From NCBI RefSeq assembly GCF_000262465.1, contig NZ_CM001489.1:4098028-4162027 (forward strand): a stretch of 64,000 bases of DNA, given 5' to 3'. Within the stretch, counting starts at the first letter, position 1. Every line of letters starts with the position of its first letter. This document shows positions 45,250 through 55,620 of this stretch, in pieces. The notes under the pieces were generated by a model. The model saw only the letters and a list, made by a program, of their open reading frames with translations, searched no databases and was not told the origin of the DNA. Made by a program: the position numbers and the translations under genes. This DNA is from Frankia sp. QA3. GTDB taxonomy: Bacteria; Actinomycetota; Actinomycetes; Frankiales; Frankiaceae.

Positions 45250-46461
45250 CTATGCGACCTCCTCCAAGAGGGAGTCATATGTTACCGGGATCTCGATCTC
45301 CTGGGCAAGCAGTGCTGACAACAGCGCAGCGCGGAACGCTCTCACCTGGAAGGCTTCCGCACGAACGGAGGAAAGTCCGGCAGCGATGACGTCCAGTTCC
45401 GCAGCGGTCCTCGTCTGGTCTTCGATGGTGGGGAGAGCTACCGGAACGTCCAAGACGCGCACGGCGGTGATGTGCTTGATGTTGGTCCCGCTTGAGATGC
45501 CGAGGAACGTCCCGGACTCGAACGCCCACTGGCACCAGTGATGCGTGTACTCGCTCGTGGACACGCCTTCGACGCTGCGGAAACGGAGGAGGGTCTTCTG
45601 AAAGCAGACGACGCCCGGCAGTTCCTCGTTCCAGACGGCGGTGAACCCGACAGCCTTTGGGCTCGCGCTTCCCTCGGACACCAGCACGTCACCACGCTGA
45701 AGTGCAAACTTCTCCTGCTCGGCGGGAGCGAAGTTCATCTGCTTGATGTCGGTCAGGTCGAGCGACCCGTCGCCCACATTCGCTGAGCGCAGGTAATTCG
45801 TCATGTATGGACCGGTTGCATGCTGAGGCGCCCGCTGGCGACCCATCAACACCGAAAACGCGTCACGCACTGGCACGGTTCGAACGTCTGAACGCTCGAA
45901 GAGCTCGGCTCGGCGGGCAGTCAGTAGGCTTCGGAGACTGCTCGCCTCGTCTGCGAGGTGTGCCAATTGCGCACCCACTGAAGCGAGCAGATCGACGATC
46001 CGACGCTGCGCCGCCAGCGGTGGCAGAGCGATGGAGTAGACGTTGAACTGGGCTTCCTTCCAACGGTTCCGGCTCGCCGTGGTGCCGGTGCTGACGCGCT
46101 CGATGTAGTTCCAGACTCCGGGCTGGCGGAAGTGCAGCAGGAGGAACTCGGGGAGCAGTCGCTTGCGGTCGCACTCGAAGAGGGGGAACTCGTTCGAGAC
46201 GTACGAGCCGTCTAGGTCGTCGCCGACCAGCCCGAACGATCCCTTCCAAGCGAAGAGCCGGTTGTAGATGAACTGTCCTGCGGAGACTCGGTAGAACCTC
46301 GTCGCCTTCGACGTCTCGTGCGTGACAGTCTCGCGGAGGAACGGCCCTTCGGTGTACCATTTGACGCCGAGCAGCGAGTAGGACCTGTCGACCTCGACGG
46401 AAACCTGATCCTGGATCTGACGGGTCACGTCACCGAGACGAACCCTCGGCCACTCATCCAT
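45250..46461 (-). CDS. hsdS: Type I restriction-modification specificity subunit (HsdS)
   Basis: 403 residues with two target-recognition domains separated by the conserved helical spacer (IALPPLAAQRRIVDLLASVG near the middle, LPTIEDQTRTAAELDVIAAG near the end). It determines the bipartite DNA sequence bound by the complex; the sequence cannot be predicted from this. It overlaps the end of hsdM by 8 bp. Confidence 0.94.
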   Translation of the reverse strand: MDEWPRVRLGDVTRQIQDQVSVEVDRSYSLLGVKWYTEGPFLRETVTHETSKATRFYRVSAGQFIYNRLFAWKGSFGLVGDDLDGSYVSNEFPLFECDRKRLLPEFLLLHFRQPGVWNYIERVSTGTTASRNRWKEAQFNVYSIALPPLAAQRRIVDLLASVGAQLAHLADEASSLRSLLTARRAELFERSDVRTVPVRDAFSVLMGRQRAPQHATGPYMTNYLRSANVGDGSLDLTDIKQMNFAPAEQEKFALQRGDVLVSEGSASPKAVGFTAVWNEELPGVVCFQKTLLRFRSVEGVSTSEYTHHWCQWAFESGTFLGISSGTNIKHITAVRVLDVPVALPTIEDQTRTAAELDVIAAGLSSVRAEAFQVRAFRAALLSALLAQEIEIPVTYDSLLEEVA

Positions 46462-47968
46462 CCGTCACTCCGAAGGCGGTCAGGTCGATCCCGACGGCGG
46501 CAAGCCGCTCGAACATGGCTGCCTCGGCGGCAATCCGCTGCTCGCGGGCGTCGGCATACGCGACCAGCGCAGTGCCGAGGTCGACGGCCTCGTCGGCGGT
46601 CTTGGTGATGTAGCGGCCGATGTTGAGGTCGAATCTGTTGGCCTTGATCTCGTCGAAGTCGGCGACGTGGACGTAGGCGCTGAGGTCGGTGCCGTCGAGG
46701 GCGAGGCCGTCGCGGTAAGCCTCTGTGAGGGCCTTGATGTCGTCGTACGACATGGTGTTCTGGTTCTTGCCCTTGGCGAACCGTTCGGAGCCGTCGATGA
46801 AGACGACCTTGTCCTTGCGGTCGGCGGGCTTCTGGTGGCGGAAGACCAGGATGCAGGCCGGGATCGTCGTGGAGTAGAAGAGGTTCGGCGGGAGGCCGAT
46901 GACGGCTTCGAGGAGGTCGCGCTCGATCAGGGACTGGCGGATCTTGGCCTCTGCGCCGCCGCGGAAGAGGACGCCGTGGGGCATGACGACGCCGACGCGG
47001 CCGTTGCCGGGCCTCATCGAGGCGACCATGTGCTGGACGAAGGCGAAGTCGCCGTTCTTCGCCGGCGGTACGCCGCCGACGGCACGAGGATCGGAGGCCC
47101 ACTGGTCGGCGCCCCAGCTCTCCAGGGAGAACGGGGGATTGGCGATGACCACGTCGAACTGGGTCAGCGCGCCCGAGGGCTCCTTGAAGAGCGGCTTGCG
47201 CAGGGTGTCGCCGCGCTTGATCTCGAAGTCCTCGATCTCGTGGAGGAAGAGGTTCATCTTCGCGATCGCCGAGGTAGTCAGGTTGACCTCCTGGCCGTAC
47301 AGACGCAGGGTGCGGTGGTCCTGGCCGGACTCGCGCACCTGGTTGATGGTGGCCACCAGCATGCCGCCGGAGCCGCAAGCCGGGTCGTAGATCATCTCGC
47401 CGGGCTCGGGCCGCAGGATGGCGACCAGGAGGTTGACCACCTCGCGCGGGGTGAAGAACTCGCCGGCCTTCTGGCCGGAGACGTCGGCAAACTTCTTGAG
47501 CAGGTACTCATAGCCGGCGCCGAGCAGGTCGTGGCTCACCGTGGACGGGTCGAGCGGGATGTCGTCGAACGCCTTCACCAGCCCGCGGAGCGCCGAGGGC
47601 GGCAGCCGCTCCTCGTTGCCCCAGGACGCGTCGCCGAAGATCCGGGCGAGGGCCTTGGGGTTGGCCTGTTCGATGCGCTGGAACGCCCTCGCGACCGCGT
47701 CGCCGAGGTTGACCTGGGTCTTGGTGACCACCGACCAGCGGGTGTTCTTCGGGAGCTCGAAGCGGTGGAAGTCGGCTTCGACCTCGTCGGTCAGCTCCTC
47801 GCCATACTCCTCGACCGCCTGCTTGTGTTCGTAGTCCCAAGTGTCGCTGATCCACTTCCAGAACAGCATCGGGAACGCGTAGGTCTTGTAGTCGGCCGCG
47901 TCGACGGGGCCGCGGAGTGCGTTGGCCGCAGCCCACAACCGCGACTCAAGGTCGGTCTGTGTGATCAC
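46454..47968 (-). CDS. hsdM: Type I DNA adenine methyltransferase subunit (HsdM)
   Basis: 504 residues. The HsdM N-terminal domain (LWAAANALRGPVDAADYKTY, then AFPMLFWKWISDTWD) is followed by the N6-adenine MTase with SAM motif DPACGSGGML and catalytic NPPF in VVIANPPFSLES. It methylates the host's recognition sites with HsdS. GTG 47968 (V-I-T-Q-T-D-L-E-S) is preferred as start; an ATG at 48007 is in frame. Confidence 0.95.
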   Translation of the reverse strand: MITQTDLESRLWAAANALRGPVDAADYKTYAFPMLFWKWISDTWDYEHKQAVEEYGEELTDEVEADFHRFELPKNTRWSVVTKTQVNLGDAVARAFQRIEQANPKALARIFGDASWGNEERLPPSALRGLVKAFDDIPLDPSTVSHDLLGAGYEYLLKKFADVSGQKAGEFFTPREVVNLLVAILRPEPGEMIYDPACGSGGMLVATINQVRESGQDHRTLRLYGQEVNLTTSAIAKMNLFLHEIEDFEIKRGDTLRKPLFKEPSGALTQFDVVIANPPFSLESWGADQWASDPRAVGGVPPAKNGDFAFVQHMVASMRPGNGRVGVVMPHGVLFRGGAEAKIRQSLIERDLLEAVIGLPPNLFYSTTIPACILVFRHQKPADRKDKVVFIDGSERFAKGKNQNTMSYDDIKALTEAYRDGLALDGTDLSAYVHVADFDEIKANRFDLNIGRYITKTADEAVDLGTALVAYADAREQRIAAEAAMFERLAAVGIDLTAFGVTDG

Positions 47969-48714
47969 AGGTGGATGGGATCCTTCATCGTGATGGCAGT
48001 GGTCCAATCATGCCGTGCTCGGCTGGCGCGTCAGACCGCTACCCGCCCCGCGCGCATCGGACCATCGCACCACGCAGGGGCACCGGCGGTACAGCACGGA
48101 AGTACAGCAAACGGCCCGGCTACGGCTGATCGAGACCAGCCAACGGTGTGTTGCCCGGTTCACCCCTCTGCGACCGCTAGGCGGGTAGTTCGGGACGAAG
48201 GCGAGAGCGAACGCCGCTCGGCCCGGCTCCACACGGAGGTCCGCCCTGATGCTGGACTCGACGGCGCTGTAAAGCATCCGGCGAAGGGCAGCTGATCACG
48301 TTCGATAGCCTGGTCTGGTCCCGGCTCGCGGGTGTGGCAGCACGGTGGCAGCCAAGCCTCTGGACCTCGGCGGACGAACGTGGACGTCCATAGCACCCTC
48401 ACCATCCTTGACCTGCATCAGTGGGCATCGGCGGACGTTCACGGACAACCGACCGATGGTTTCATAATCCGCTGGTCGGCTTGGCACTAGCGGGACAACA
48501 CAGACGTTCGGGACAGGGCGCCCAAGTCTACGGCCTGTAGGTATTCGTTGCGGTGCTCTTGGGTGGAGTACCGGCAGGCTCCGTGCAGTCGACAACCGCG
48601 ACGACCGGTTTTCGACTGCTGCGACACTGTCTAACTGATCAGTGCTGCGAGCTGCGCGAATGCACTGGCGGGCGATCTCAGAGCGAGATCATTTAAGGGT
48701 ACCCTTCCTTCTGA
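47969..48714. other. Intergenic region between hsdM and the recombinase fragment
   Basis: About 745 bp with no convincing gene on either strand. It should hold the hsd promoter. The N-terminal DNA-binding part expected for the recombinase is not found in any frame here, so it appears deleted rather than frameshifted. Confidence 0.5.
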
Positions 48715-49785
48715 TCCGAGGCGGCCGACGATCGACTTGCCGCCGCGTACGAGTTGATGGCGCTGCATGGGGTGCGCCGTGGGGAGGTGTGCGGGGCGAC
48801 GTGGTCCGGACTCGACGATGCGGGGTCCGTGCTCACGATCCGACAGCAGATCGTCCGCAGTGGCGGCGTGCTCGGCGTATGGGCGCCGAAGACGAGGTCA
48901 GGTCGGCGGAAGGTCGACCTGGACGGCGTCACCCTCGGGTCGCTGGCAGCCCACCGGCTCCGCCAGGAGGACGAGCGGGAGGCGATCGGCGATGAGTGGG
49001 ACAACGGCATCTTGCCCGACGATCACGGCAACCCGGTCCAACTCCGAGACCTGATCTTCACACACCCCTCCGGGCGCTACCTGTTCCCGGAGTACCTGAC
49101 CAAGCGCATGCAGCAGATCGCCCGGCGCGTCGGCCTGCTCGGCACCGTCCGGGTACCGGCGGCGGCCGGGGTGACCACCGTCCTCGTGGGCACGCGGTAC
49201 CGACCGGCCGAGGGCACGTGGACGCTGTACCGCGACCGGGAACCCGTCGGCGCGGTGACGGTGCTCGGCGCGACGGTGCAAGGCTCGCGGTCGCTGCTGC
49301 ATCTGGCCGAGCCGTTGCCGGTGGCACTGGCTGTGGGCGACGAGATCGGGGACCGGCTGCTGTCGCGCAAGCGGCTGCACGACCTTCGCCACGGCTCGGC
49401 GTCGATCCTGCTCGGCGAGGGAGTCGACATCACGATCGTGTCGAAGAGGCTTGGTCACTCTTCGACGTCGGTGACGGGGAACCTGTACGCGCATCTGCTG
49501 CGGTCGACAGGTCGTAAGGCGGCCGAGACGGTGTCCGCGGCGATCCCCCGGGCGAACCGTTCTGGGGACCGACTGGGTACCACCACTTACAGATATTCTC
49601 CGGTGGGATCACCGCCGAGCGTTTCCGCTGGTCACAGCGGTGTCGGCGATGATCCCATACCGAATTCAGCGAGTGGAGGTGGCGGGAATCGAACCCGCGT
49701 CCTCCGGCACCGACACAGGACTTCTCCGGGCGGAGCCTGCTACTTGTTTCTCAGCCCCGTCGGACACACAGGCAAGCCGACGTAG
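48715..49785 (+). pseudogene. Tyrosine recombinase (phage-type integrase), 5'-truncated
   Basis: The frame opens after a stop codon with EAADDRLAAAYELMALHGVR, which is the middle of a typical actinobacterial integrase. The catalytic Arg (HGVRRGEVCG), the HxxR box (LHDLRHGSASILLGEGVDIT), LGHSS and a Tyr (GNLYAHL) are present, but the ~150-residue N-terminal SAM-like domain is missing. A ~75-residue insert lies between the FPEYLTKRMQQIARRVGLLG helix and the HDLRH box. The frame runs past the attachment site and ends inside ssrA antisense. TTG 48754 could start a shortened product. Confidence 0.8.
49673..49697. repeat. Right attachment repeat (tmRNA acceptor/T-arm)
   Basis: 25 bp identical to 30729-30753. 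It coincides with the 3' end of ssrA: acceptor stem CACCTCC and T-loop sequence on the minus strand. Confidence 0.88.
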
Positions 49786-50038
49786 GCTCAGTCGCTGTTT
49801 GATTTTCCGCCTGGCCCCGCGACCGGGTCAGGTGGTGATCCTCCTAGCGACGTCAGATCCTGGGCCGGAGGCATTCCCAGGCTGACGGTTGCCTAGTCCT
49901 TAAGCCGCGAGGGCGTAAGGGGCAACAGGCTGCGTCTTGTTGGCAGCTGTTTTTTTGAACGGATCGTTAACGAGATAACCGTTCATCCTCGGCCCGCTTC
50001 CCCTGCCTCGACGTCCGAAGTCGAAACCGATCACCCCC
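49674..50038 (-). ncRNA. ssrA: Transfer-messenger RNA (tmRNA)
   Basis: On the minus strand the gene begins GGGGGTGATCGGTTTCGACT, a typical tmRNA 5' end, and ends with a T-arm and CACCTCC acceptor strand plus an unpaired A. The 5' GGGGGTG pairs with the 3' CACCTCC. The CCA is not encoded. The internal tag frame reads ANKTQPVAPYALAA followed by TAA at 49900-49902, with the -ALAA end shared by bacterial ssrA tags. The length of ~365 nt is normal. It tags proteins from stalled ribosomes with SmpB, whose gene lies 2.9 kb away. The island uses its 3' end as attachment site. Confidence 0.95.
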
Positions 50039-50259
50039 AGGTACGGTTGTATCGCCTGACGGTTCATGGTACCGCAGGACGCCGGTGGACGGAGCGTCGC
50101 AACCGGCGGCGGACGCCAGCCGGGTCGGCGGCGGACGGCAGCGCCGGCGGCCGGTGGCCGGTCCGAGGCGGGATTGATGTGCGGCCGCGGGCATGTCGGA
50201 CCTCTCGTGGTAGTTGTACGGGCAACGGCAGCCCGTCCGCCCGCCCCGGGGAGAGCATC

Positions 50260-50733
50260 GTGGAGATCAAGGAACTGGGACATCTCGTCCTCTACGTCCA
50301 CAACATCGAACGTTCCGTCGCCTTCTACCGGGACGTCCTCGGCTGGCGGCAGGTGTTCCCGGACCCGGCGCAGGCTGCCGGCAACCCGCTGCGCGTGCCC
50401 GCCGCCGCCTTCTCGGCCGGCCGCACGCACCACGAACTGCTGCTCATCGAGGTCGGCGAGGACGCGGCGGCGGTGCCGGCCGGCCGCCGGGTCGGGCTCT
50501 ACCACTTCGGGCTGAAGGTCGGCGACACCGACGACGAGCTGCGCGAGGTCCTGGCCCGCATCCGGGAGGCGGGCGTCGACATCGTCGGCGCGTCGGACCA
50601 CACGATCACGCACAGCCTCTACATCCTCGATCCGGACGGTAACGAGATCGAGCTCTACGTCGACGTCCCGGGCGTCGACTGGCAGTCGCAGCCCCACCTG
50701 GTCGCGGCCCCGATCCGCCCCCTGCGCCTGTAA
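50260..50733 (+). CDS. VOC-family protein (glyoxalase/dioxygenase fold)
   Basis: 157 residues with paired beta-alpha-beta modules: IKELGHLVLYVHNIERSVAF with first-module His, RTHHELLLIEVGED, VGLYHFGLKVGDTDDELREV and LYILDPDGNEIELYVD with the metal Glu. Such proteins are catechol-2,3-dioxygenase-like or glyoxalases; the substrate is not clear. The GTG start follows GGGGAGAG. Confidence 0.87.
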   Translation: MEIKELGHLVLYVHNIERSVAFYRDVLGWRQVFPDPAQAAGNPLRVPAAAFSAGRTHHELLLIEVGEDAAAVPAGRRVGLYHFGLKVGDTDDELREVLARIREAGVDIVGASDHTITHSLYILDPDGNEIELYVDVPGVDWQSQPHLVAAPIRPLRL

Positions 50734-50807
50734 AGGCGCCCGCCGCCCGCACCGCGACCCCACCCGGCCGGCGGTTGCCGTGCGGACGACTCAGGGTCGG
50801 TGACACT

Positions 50808-51500
50808 GTGCCGATGACGCCGTCGACCGCGCGCGACCGGCGGCAGGTGGTGCTGCTGTTGGCGCTGGCGGGCCTGACGGGGCTGGTCGATGCGACCAGC
50901 TTTCTCGGGCTCGGCCAGGTGTTCGTGGCGAACATGACCGGCAACGTCGTGCTCCTCGCGTTCGCGCTGGCGGGCGCGCCGGGGCTGTCCGCGGACCTGT
51001 CCGCGCTCGCGTTGGCCGGTTTCCTGACCGGCGCGGTCCTCGCCGGGCGGATCGGCAGGGCCCCGGCGCTGCGCCGCGGACGCCGGGTCCGGTGGCTGAC
51101 GGTCGCGCTGGCCATCCAGACCGGGTTGATCATTGCGGCGCTGGTCGCCGCCTCGCTCACCGGCGAGGGCAGGGCGGACCGGCCCTACACGATCATCGTT
51201 CCGCTGGCCGCCGCGATGGGGCTCCAACACGCGACGGCGCGGCGGGTGGCCGTCCCGGAGGTCCCGACCAACGTGCTGACCACCACCCTCACGGGGTTGG
51301 TCGTCGACTCGCGGCTCGCCGGCGGCCCCGGCTTCCACGCGCCGCGCCGGCTTGCCGCTCCGGTCGCCATGTTCCTCGGAGCGATGGTCGGCGGCGCCTG
51401 CCTGCTGCACGTCGATCGGGTCGTGCCCCTGGTCCTCGCGGTCGCCATCGCCGCCGGCTGCCTGACCGCCGCCGCCACCGGTCTGCTCACCGCGCCATGA
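50808..51500 (+). CDS. DUF1275 (YoaK-type) membrane protein
   Basis: About 230 residues with six membrane segments and the DUF1275 signatures GLVDATSFLGLGQVFVANMT followed by GNVVLL, and AAAMGLQHATARRVAVPEVP followed by TNVLTTTLTG. The function is unknown; a transport role has been proposed for the family. GTG 50808 or ATG 50814 could be the start. Confidence 0.88.
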   Translation: MPMTPSTARDRRQVVLLLALAGLTGLVDATSFLGLGQVFVANMTGNVVLLAFALAGAPGLSADLSALALAGFLTGAVLAGRIGRAPALRRGRRVRWLTVALAIQTGLIIAALVAASLTGEGRADRPYTIIVPLAAAMGLQHATARRVAVPEVPTNVLTTTLTGLVVDSRLAGGPGFHAPRRLAAPVAMFLGAMVGGACLLHVDRVVPLVLAVAIAAGCLTAAATGLLTAP

Positions 51501-51557
51501 ACCTGGCACTGCCGTCCACCAACCGGGACGGGCGGCGGGCCCGGTGCCGTCCGGGCG

Positions 51558-52922
51558 TCAGGAGGCCGGCTCGTCCCCGGCAGCGGTGCAGAGAAAGGCC
51601 CATGGCTCGCCGCGCAGCCTCGTCATCACCAGGGTGACGGCCGGGCCGCCGGGGACCAGGTCGCGCCGGCGGGGCAGGAGGCGGCGGCGCAGCTCGTCGA
51701 CGTCGCCCGCCAGCCCCCGGCGGCGGATGTCCAACGACCCGATCCCGCGCCCGCGCAGCTCGGCGGCGATCCGGCGGACATCGAACGGCAGGTCCGCGGA
51801 GATCCGCAGCAAGCGGGCGAACGGGCTGGCCACCGGCTCGTCGGAGGTCAGGAAGGCGATCATCGGGTCGATCTGCCAGGCGCCGAGCTGGCGGGCGAGC
51901 TCGCCGACCAGGCCGGCCCGGGTGACTGCCGGGCTCGGGTCGTACAGGTATCGCCCGGGGGCGGCGACCGGGCCGCCGGGCTCCGCGGGGTCCGGGAGGC
52001 CGACGAGGCTCACCGGCGTTCCCCCGGGCGAGCCGATCGCCGCGGACGAGGGTGTCGCCGCGGACGAGGGTGCGTGGTGAAGGACCGTCGCGCGGCGCTG
52101 GGTCGTGGCGAGGGCCGGGGAGAAGAGCACGGCCTCCTTGAGGTCACGGCCGTCGGCGACGAACTCGATCTCCCAGTCGGGCGGTACCTGCTCGGTCGCG
52201 AGGCCCGGGGCCGCCTTCACCGCGACGGCCTCGACCCGGTCGGCGAGGGCGAAGCACCAGGGCAGCGGCGGCTCGCTGGCCCGTGAGGCGAGCCGACGGT
52301 CCCCGGCGCGCCGGGCCGGGTCGACGAAGACGCCGTCGCAACCGGTCAGATCGGCGTCGCGGACATCGGCGAGCAGCGTGTCGACCCGGCGCGCCCCGTG
52401 GACGGCGACGTTCAGCGCCGCCATCCGCAGATGCACCGGGTCTCGGTCGACGAGCAGGATCTCCCGGCCCGGTGCCAGGGCGAGGGCGTCCCCGCCGATT
52501 CCAGTACACAGGTCGGCGAGCCGACGCCGCCCGGCGAACCGCGCCGCCCGGTGTTCGGCCGCGGTCTGGGAGGACGCCTGCTCCAGCCCGGCGCGGGTGA
52601 AGAACATCTCCTCGGCGCGGGCGAACTTGGCCGCCGCCCGATGCCGCAGCTCCGCCTGGGTGAAGGCGGCGGCGACCAGCCCGGCGGGAACACCCTCGGC
52701 CCGCAGCCGCGCGCCGACGGCGAGCTCCCGGGCCGCGATCCCACCTCCGCCGGCCCCACCCCTGCCGGCCCCGCCCCTGCCGGGACCACTCCTGCCGGGA
52801 CCGCCCGCGTCGGGGCCGTCCCCGCCGGTGTACACCGCGGACGCGGCGGCGAGCACCGCGCCGCCGTCGGCGGTCAGCAGGGCGTCGAGCTGGGCCAGAC
52901 GCTCGGAGTCGGTGCCGGTCAG
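51558..52922 (-). CDS. THUMP-like class I SAM-dependent methyltransferase
   Basis: About 450 residues. An N-terminal helical part ([33 protein letters not shown]) precedes the SAM fold ([47 protein letters not shown]). The C-terminus holds a THUMP-like RNA-binding region ([20 protein letters not shown], then [19 protein letters not shown]). A Gly-rich repeat (residues ~35-60) derives from short DNA repeats. No ATG or GTG is well placed; the frame seems to begin at a CTG overlapping the smpB stop. An RNA substrate is likely. Confidence 0.8.
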   Translation of the reverse strand: MTGTDSERLAQLDALLTADGGAVLAAASAVYTGGDGPDAGGPGRSGPGRGGAGRGGAGGGGIAARELAVGARLRAEGVPAGLVAAAFTQAELRHRAAAKFARAEEMFFTRAGLEQASSQTAAEHRAARFAGRRRLADLCTGIGGDALALAPGREILLVDRDPVHLRMAALNVAVHGARRVDTLLADVRDADLTGCDGVFVDPARRAGDRRLASRASEPPLPWCFALADRVEAVAVKAAPGLATEQVPPDWEIEFVADGRDLKEAVLFSPALATTQRRATVLHHAPSSAATPSSAAIGSPGGTPVSLVGLPDPAEPGGPVAAPGRYLYDPSPAVTRAGLVGELARQLGAWQIDPMIAFLTSDEPVASPFARLLRISADLPFDVRRIAAELRGRGIGSLDIRRRGLAGDVDELRRRLLPRRRDLVPGGPAVTLVMTRLRGEPWAFLCTAAGDEPAS

Positions 52923-53398
52923 CGGTAGCGGCCCTTGACGCGGCGGCCCATCTCCCGGCTGATCTCCCGGGCGGCGTCCCGCTCGGCGAGAGCGTGCCGC
53001 TTGTCGTAGGACTTGCGACCGCGCGCCAGCGCAATTTCGATCTTGGCGCGGCCATCCTTCCAGTACAGGGCGAGCGGCACCATGGTGAGGCCGCCCTCCT
53101 GGGTCTGGCCGATCAGCTTCTCGATCTCGGCCCGGTGCAGCAGCATCTTGCGCTTGCGGCGCGGAGCGTGGTTGGTCCAGGTGCCCTCGGTGTACTCGGG
53201 GATGTGCACGTTGTGCAGCCAGATCTCGCCGTCGCTGATCTGGGCGAACCCGTCGACCAGGGAGGCCCGCCCGGCCCGCAGCGCCTTGACCTCGGTGCCG
53301 CGCAGCACGAGCCCGGCCTCGTACGTGTCGAGGATGTCGTAGTCGTGCCGGGCACGCTTGTTCTGCGCGATCGACTTGCGCCCCGTCTCCCTCGGCAC
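52919..53398 (-). CDS. smpB: SsrA-binding protein SmpB
   Basis: 159 residues, the normal length. Family blocks: [40 protein letters not shown], the HNVHIPEY box, and the basic C-tail that mimics an anticodon stem ([20 protein letters not shown], then RVKGRYR). It carries tmRNA to stalled ribosomes. The GTG at 53398 gives the normal length; the upstream frame to 53497 is not family-like. It lies between ftsX and the THUMP-like gene. Confidence 0.96.
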   Translation of the reverse strand: MPRETGRKSIAQNKRARHDYDILDTYEAGLVLRGTEVKALRAGRASLVDGFAQISDGEIWLHNVHIPEYTEGTWTNHAPRRKRKMLLHRAEIEKLIGQTQEGGLTMVPLALYWKDGRAKIEIALARGRKSYDKRHALAERDAAREISREMGRRVKGRYR

Positions 53399-53531
53399 CG
53401 TCTGCGACCCTCTTCCCACGTGCCACGCCTGCGCGCCAACGTTTCCGAACCTACGTCCTGCCGGCGTCCCCCCGCCCGACCGGCCACGGGCGGACAACCG
53501 TCCACCATTGTATCGATCATGCGGAGCCCGC

Positions 53532-54404
53532 TCAGACGCGCAGGTGGCGGCGCAGCGCGATCGACGCCATCACCGCGGCGGCCAGCACGCCGGCGGCGAG
53601 GACCACGACCGCCGACTCCCAGACCGCGGCCCAGCCGAACAGGGGGAACATCGTCTGCCTCGCGAACTGGCCGTCCACCAGGAAGATCTTGGCTGCGACC
53701 AGAACACCGGCGGCGAGCAGCCCGCCGGCCAGGCCCGCCACCGCGCTCTCCAGCACGAACGGCGCCCGGATCGTCCCGTTCGACGCCCCGACCAGCTTCA
53801 TGATCGCCGTCTCCCGGCGGCGGGCGTGCGCCGAGATCCGGATCATCGTGTAGATCAGCGCGAAGGAAGCCAGTGCCTGCACGGCTGCCAGGGTGAAGGC
53901 GCCGACCGTGAAGGCGTCGAGGAAGCGGTACAGCGGGTCGAGCAGGGCGCGCTGGTCACGCACCGCCTCCACACCGTCGAGCCCGGTGTAGGTGACGACG
54001 ATGTCGCGCGACGCCCGCGGGTCGGCGAGGGTCAGCCGCAGGGCCGCGGGCAGGTCCTCGGGTCCCACCCCGGCGACGACGTCGGGCGAGCCCCGGAAGT
54101 CGCGGCGGAACCGCTCGTACACCTGCTTCTTCGTCTCGTAGCGGACGCCGACGATCAGCGGGTCGCGGCGCATCTCGGCCTCCAGCGCGGAGCGCTCGGC
54201 GGGGGTGATGGCGTCGGAGAGGTCGACGACGACCTCGATCTGGTCGAGCAGGAAGCCGTCGATGGTGTGCACCTGGGCCCGCAGCAGCAGGCCCGCACCG
54301 AGCATCGCCAGGCAGATGGTGATGGTGACGATCACCGCCCCGGTCATCGCCAGGTTGCGACGCAGGCCCGTCCACAGCAACGAGGCCAGCGGGCCCGGGC
54401 GCAT
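53532..54404 (-). CDS. ftsX: Cell-division permease-like protein FtsX
   Basis: 290 residues. One N-terminal membrane helix, an extracytoplasmic domain (~40-160) and three C-terminal membrane helices ([60 protein letters not shown]). [20 protein letters not shown] is the FtsX signature that contacts FtsE. FtsEX activates cell-wall hydrolases (RipC type in actinobacteria). The ATG shares a base with the ftsE stop. Confidence 0.95.
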   Translation of the reverse strand: MRPGPLASLLWTGLRRNLAMTGAVIVTITICLAMLGAGLLLRAQVHTIDGFLLDQIEVVVDLSDAITPAERSALEAEMRRDPLIVGVRYETKKQVYERFRRDFRGSPDVVAGVGPEDLPAALRLTLADPRASRDIVVTYTGLDGVEAVRDQRALLDPLYRFLDAFTVGAFTLAAVQALASFALIYTMIRISAHARRRETAIMKLVGASNGTIRAPFVLESAVAGLAGGLLAAGVLVAAKIFLVDGQFARQTMFPLFGWAAVWESAVVVLAAGVLAAAVMASIALRRHLRV

Positions 54405-55216
54405 CAGCCGACCGGGCCGCTGCGCGCCGGCGTCGCCCACGGGCTGCGCTCGCCGTCCGGCGCCGTCCCGGTCGGCTGGGCGGGCACCACCACCGGCGGC
54501 GGCGCGGACGGCGCCACGGGCTGCGGCACGGTCTGGTCGTAGCGGCCGCCGGCCTCGTCGCGGATCAGGGCGCCGTCGCCGAGTTCGAGCACCCGGCGCC
54601 GCATGGCGTCGACCAGGGACGCGTTGTGGGTGGCCATGATGACGGTCGTGCCGGCCCGGTGGACGGCGTCGAGCAGGCTCATGATCTCGGTGCTGGTGGC
54701 CGGGTCGAGGTTCCCGGTCGGCTCGTCGGCCAGCAGCACCCGCGGCCGGCCGACGAACGCCCGGGCGATCGCGACCCGCTGCTGCTCGCCCCCGGACAGC
54801 TCGTCGGGATAACGGTCCGCCTTCCCCCCGAGCCCGACCAGCTCCAGCACCTCGGGGACGACGCTGCGCACGACATGCCGGGGACGCCCCACCACGTCGA
54901 GGGCGAACGCGACGTTGGCCGCCACCGTCCGGTTCGGCAGCAGCCGGAAGTCCTGGAACACGCAGCCGACGATCCGGCGCAGCTGCGGGACCCGCCGGTC
55001 CGGGATCCGCGCGACGTCACGCCCGGCGACGATGACCCGCCCGCCGGTCGCGCGCTCCTCGCGCAACAGCAGCCGCAGCAGCGTCGACTTGCCCGATCCG
55101 GACGGCCCCACCAGGAACACGAACTCCCCGGCGCCGATCTCGGCGCTGACGTCGATCAGGGCGGGCCGGGCGCCGTTGGGGTACCACTTGCTCACCGAGC
55201 TCAGAACGATCACCAT
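54404..55216 (-). CDS. ftsE: Cell-division ATPase FtsE
   Basis: 270 residues. ABC ATPase with Walker [11 protein letters not shown]-loop [13 protein letters not shown], signature [14 protein letters not shown] and Walker [13 protein letters not shown]. About 45 extra Pro-rich residues follow the usual end. It forms the FtsEX complex with the overlapping ftsX gene. Confidence 0.96.
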   Translation of the reverse strand: MVIVLSSVSKWYPNGARPALIDVSAEIGAGEFVFLVGPSGSGKSTLLRLLLREERATGGRVIVAGRDVARIPDRRVPQLRRIVGCVFQDFRLLPNRTVAANVAFALDVVGRPRHVVRSVVPEVLELVGLGGKADRYPDELSGGEQQRVAIARAFVGRPRVLLADEPTGNLDPATSTEIMSLLDAVHRAGTTVIMATHNASLVDAMRRRVLELGDGALIRDEAGGRYDQTVPQPVAPSAPPPVVVPAQPTGTAPDGERSPWATPARSGPVG

Positions 55217-55620
55217 ACCCTCCTCACGTCAAGTATCAGATCACATACATTCCGCGACGAAGATGGTAGGACGTGACCGGAGTCGGACCGCGCGGCGCGC
55301 GAGGGCGAGCCGCGCCGGCCCGGATCCGCCGCTGGGCCGCACGCGGCAGCCCGTACCGGCGCCAGGCCGTGCAGCGGGCCCGACCGCCCAGCGGGCCCGG
55401 CCCCGTCCAGCGGGCGCTGTACGGCAGCGGATACCCGACGCCCGCCGGCAGGGCGAAGGGGCGCCCGCGGGCGTACCGTAAGAGGGAGTCGATCGTCCGG
55501 ATCTCGTTCCGGCGACCGGGCGGGGGATGACCGGCGCGGCGATGGGCCGGGGTTCCCCGGAGGGACGTGCGATGATCCCTCGGATCCGCGGTCGGCGTGC
55601 CGCGGCGGGAAGGAGGCGGC
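55217..55620. other. Intergenic region upstream of ftsE
   Basis: 400 bp between divergent ftsE and the zinc-ribbon gene. It is GC-rich, with several GGGCCCG-type inverted runs but no gene. It should hold promoters in both directions. Confidence 0.45.

Larger units (their letters stand above)
30729..49697. mobile_element. Genomic island integrated in the 3' end of ssrA
   Basis: A 25-bp perfect direct repeat flanks the region (30729-30753 and 49673-49697). The right copy is the T-arm and acceptor stem of the tmRNA gene. A tyrosine recombinase gene lies inside, adjacent to the right copy, which is standard for ssrA-targeting elements. The cargo is a Ser/Thr kinase, an XRE regulator, a creatininase-like protein, a FxLD-type lanthipeptide locus and a type I restriction-modification system. 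No replication or conjugation genes are seen, and the recombinase is 5'-truncated, so the island is probably fixed. Confidence 0.82.

Noticed and set aside
46667-48295. Plus-strand 542-codon frame opposite hsdM
   Set aside because: It is an acidic, Val/Gly-rich antisense shadow of a well-defined methyltransferase gene.
49900-50763. Minus-strand 287-codon frame ending in ANKTQPVAPYALAA
   Set aside because: Its end is the tmRNA tag-coding frame. The upstream part is antisense to the VOC gene and not a protein gene.
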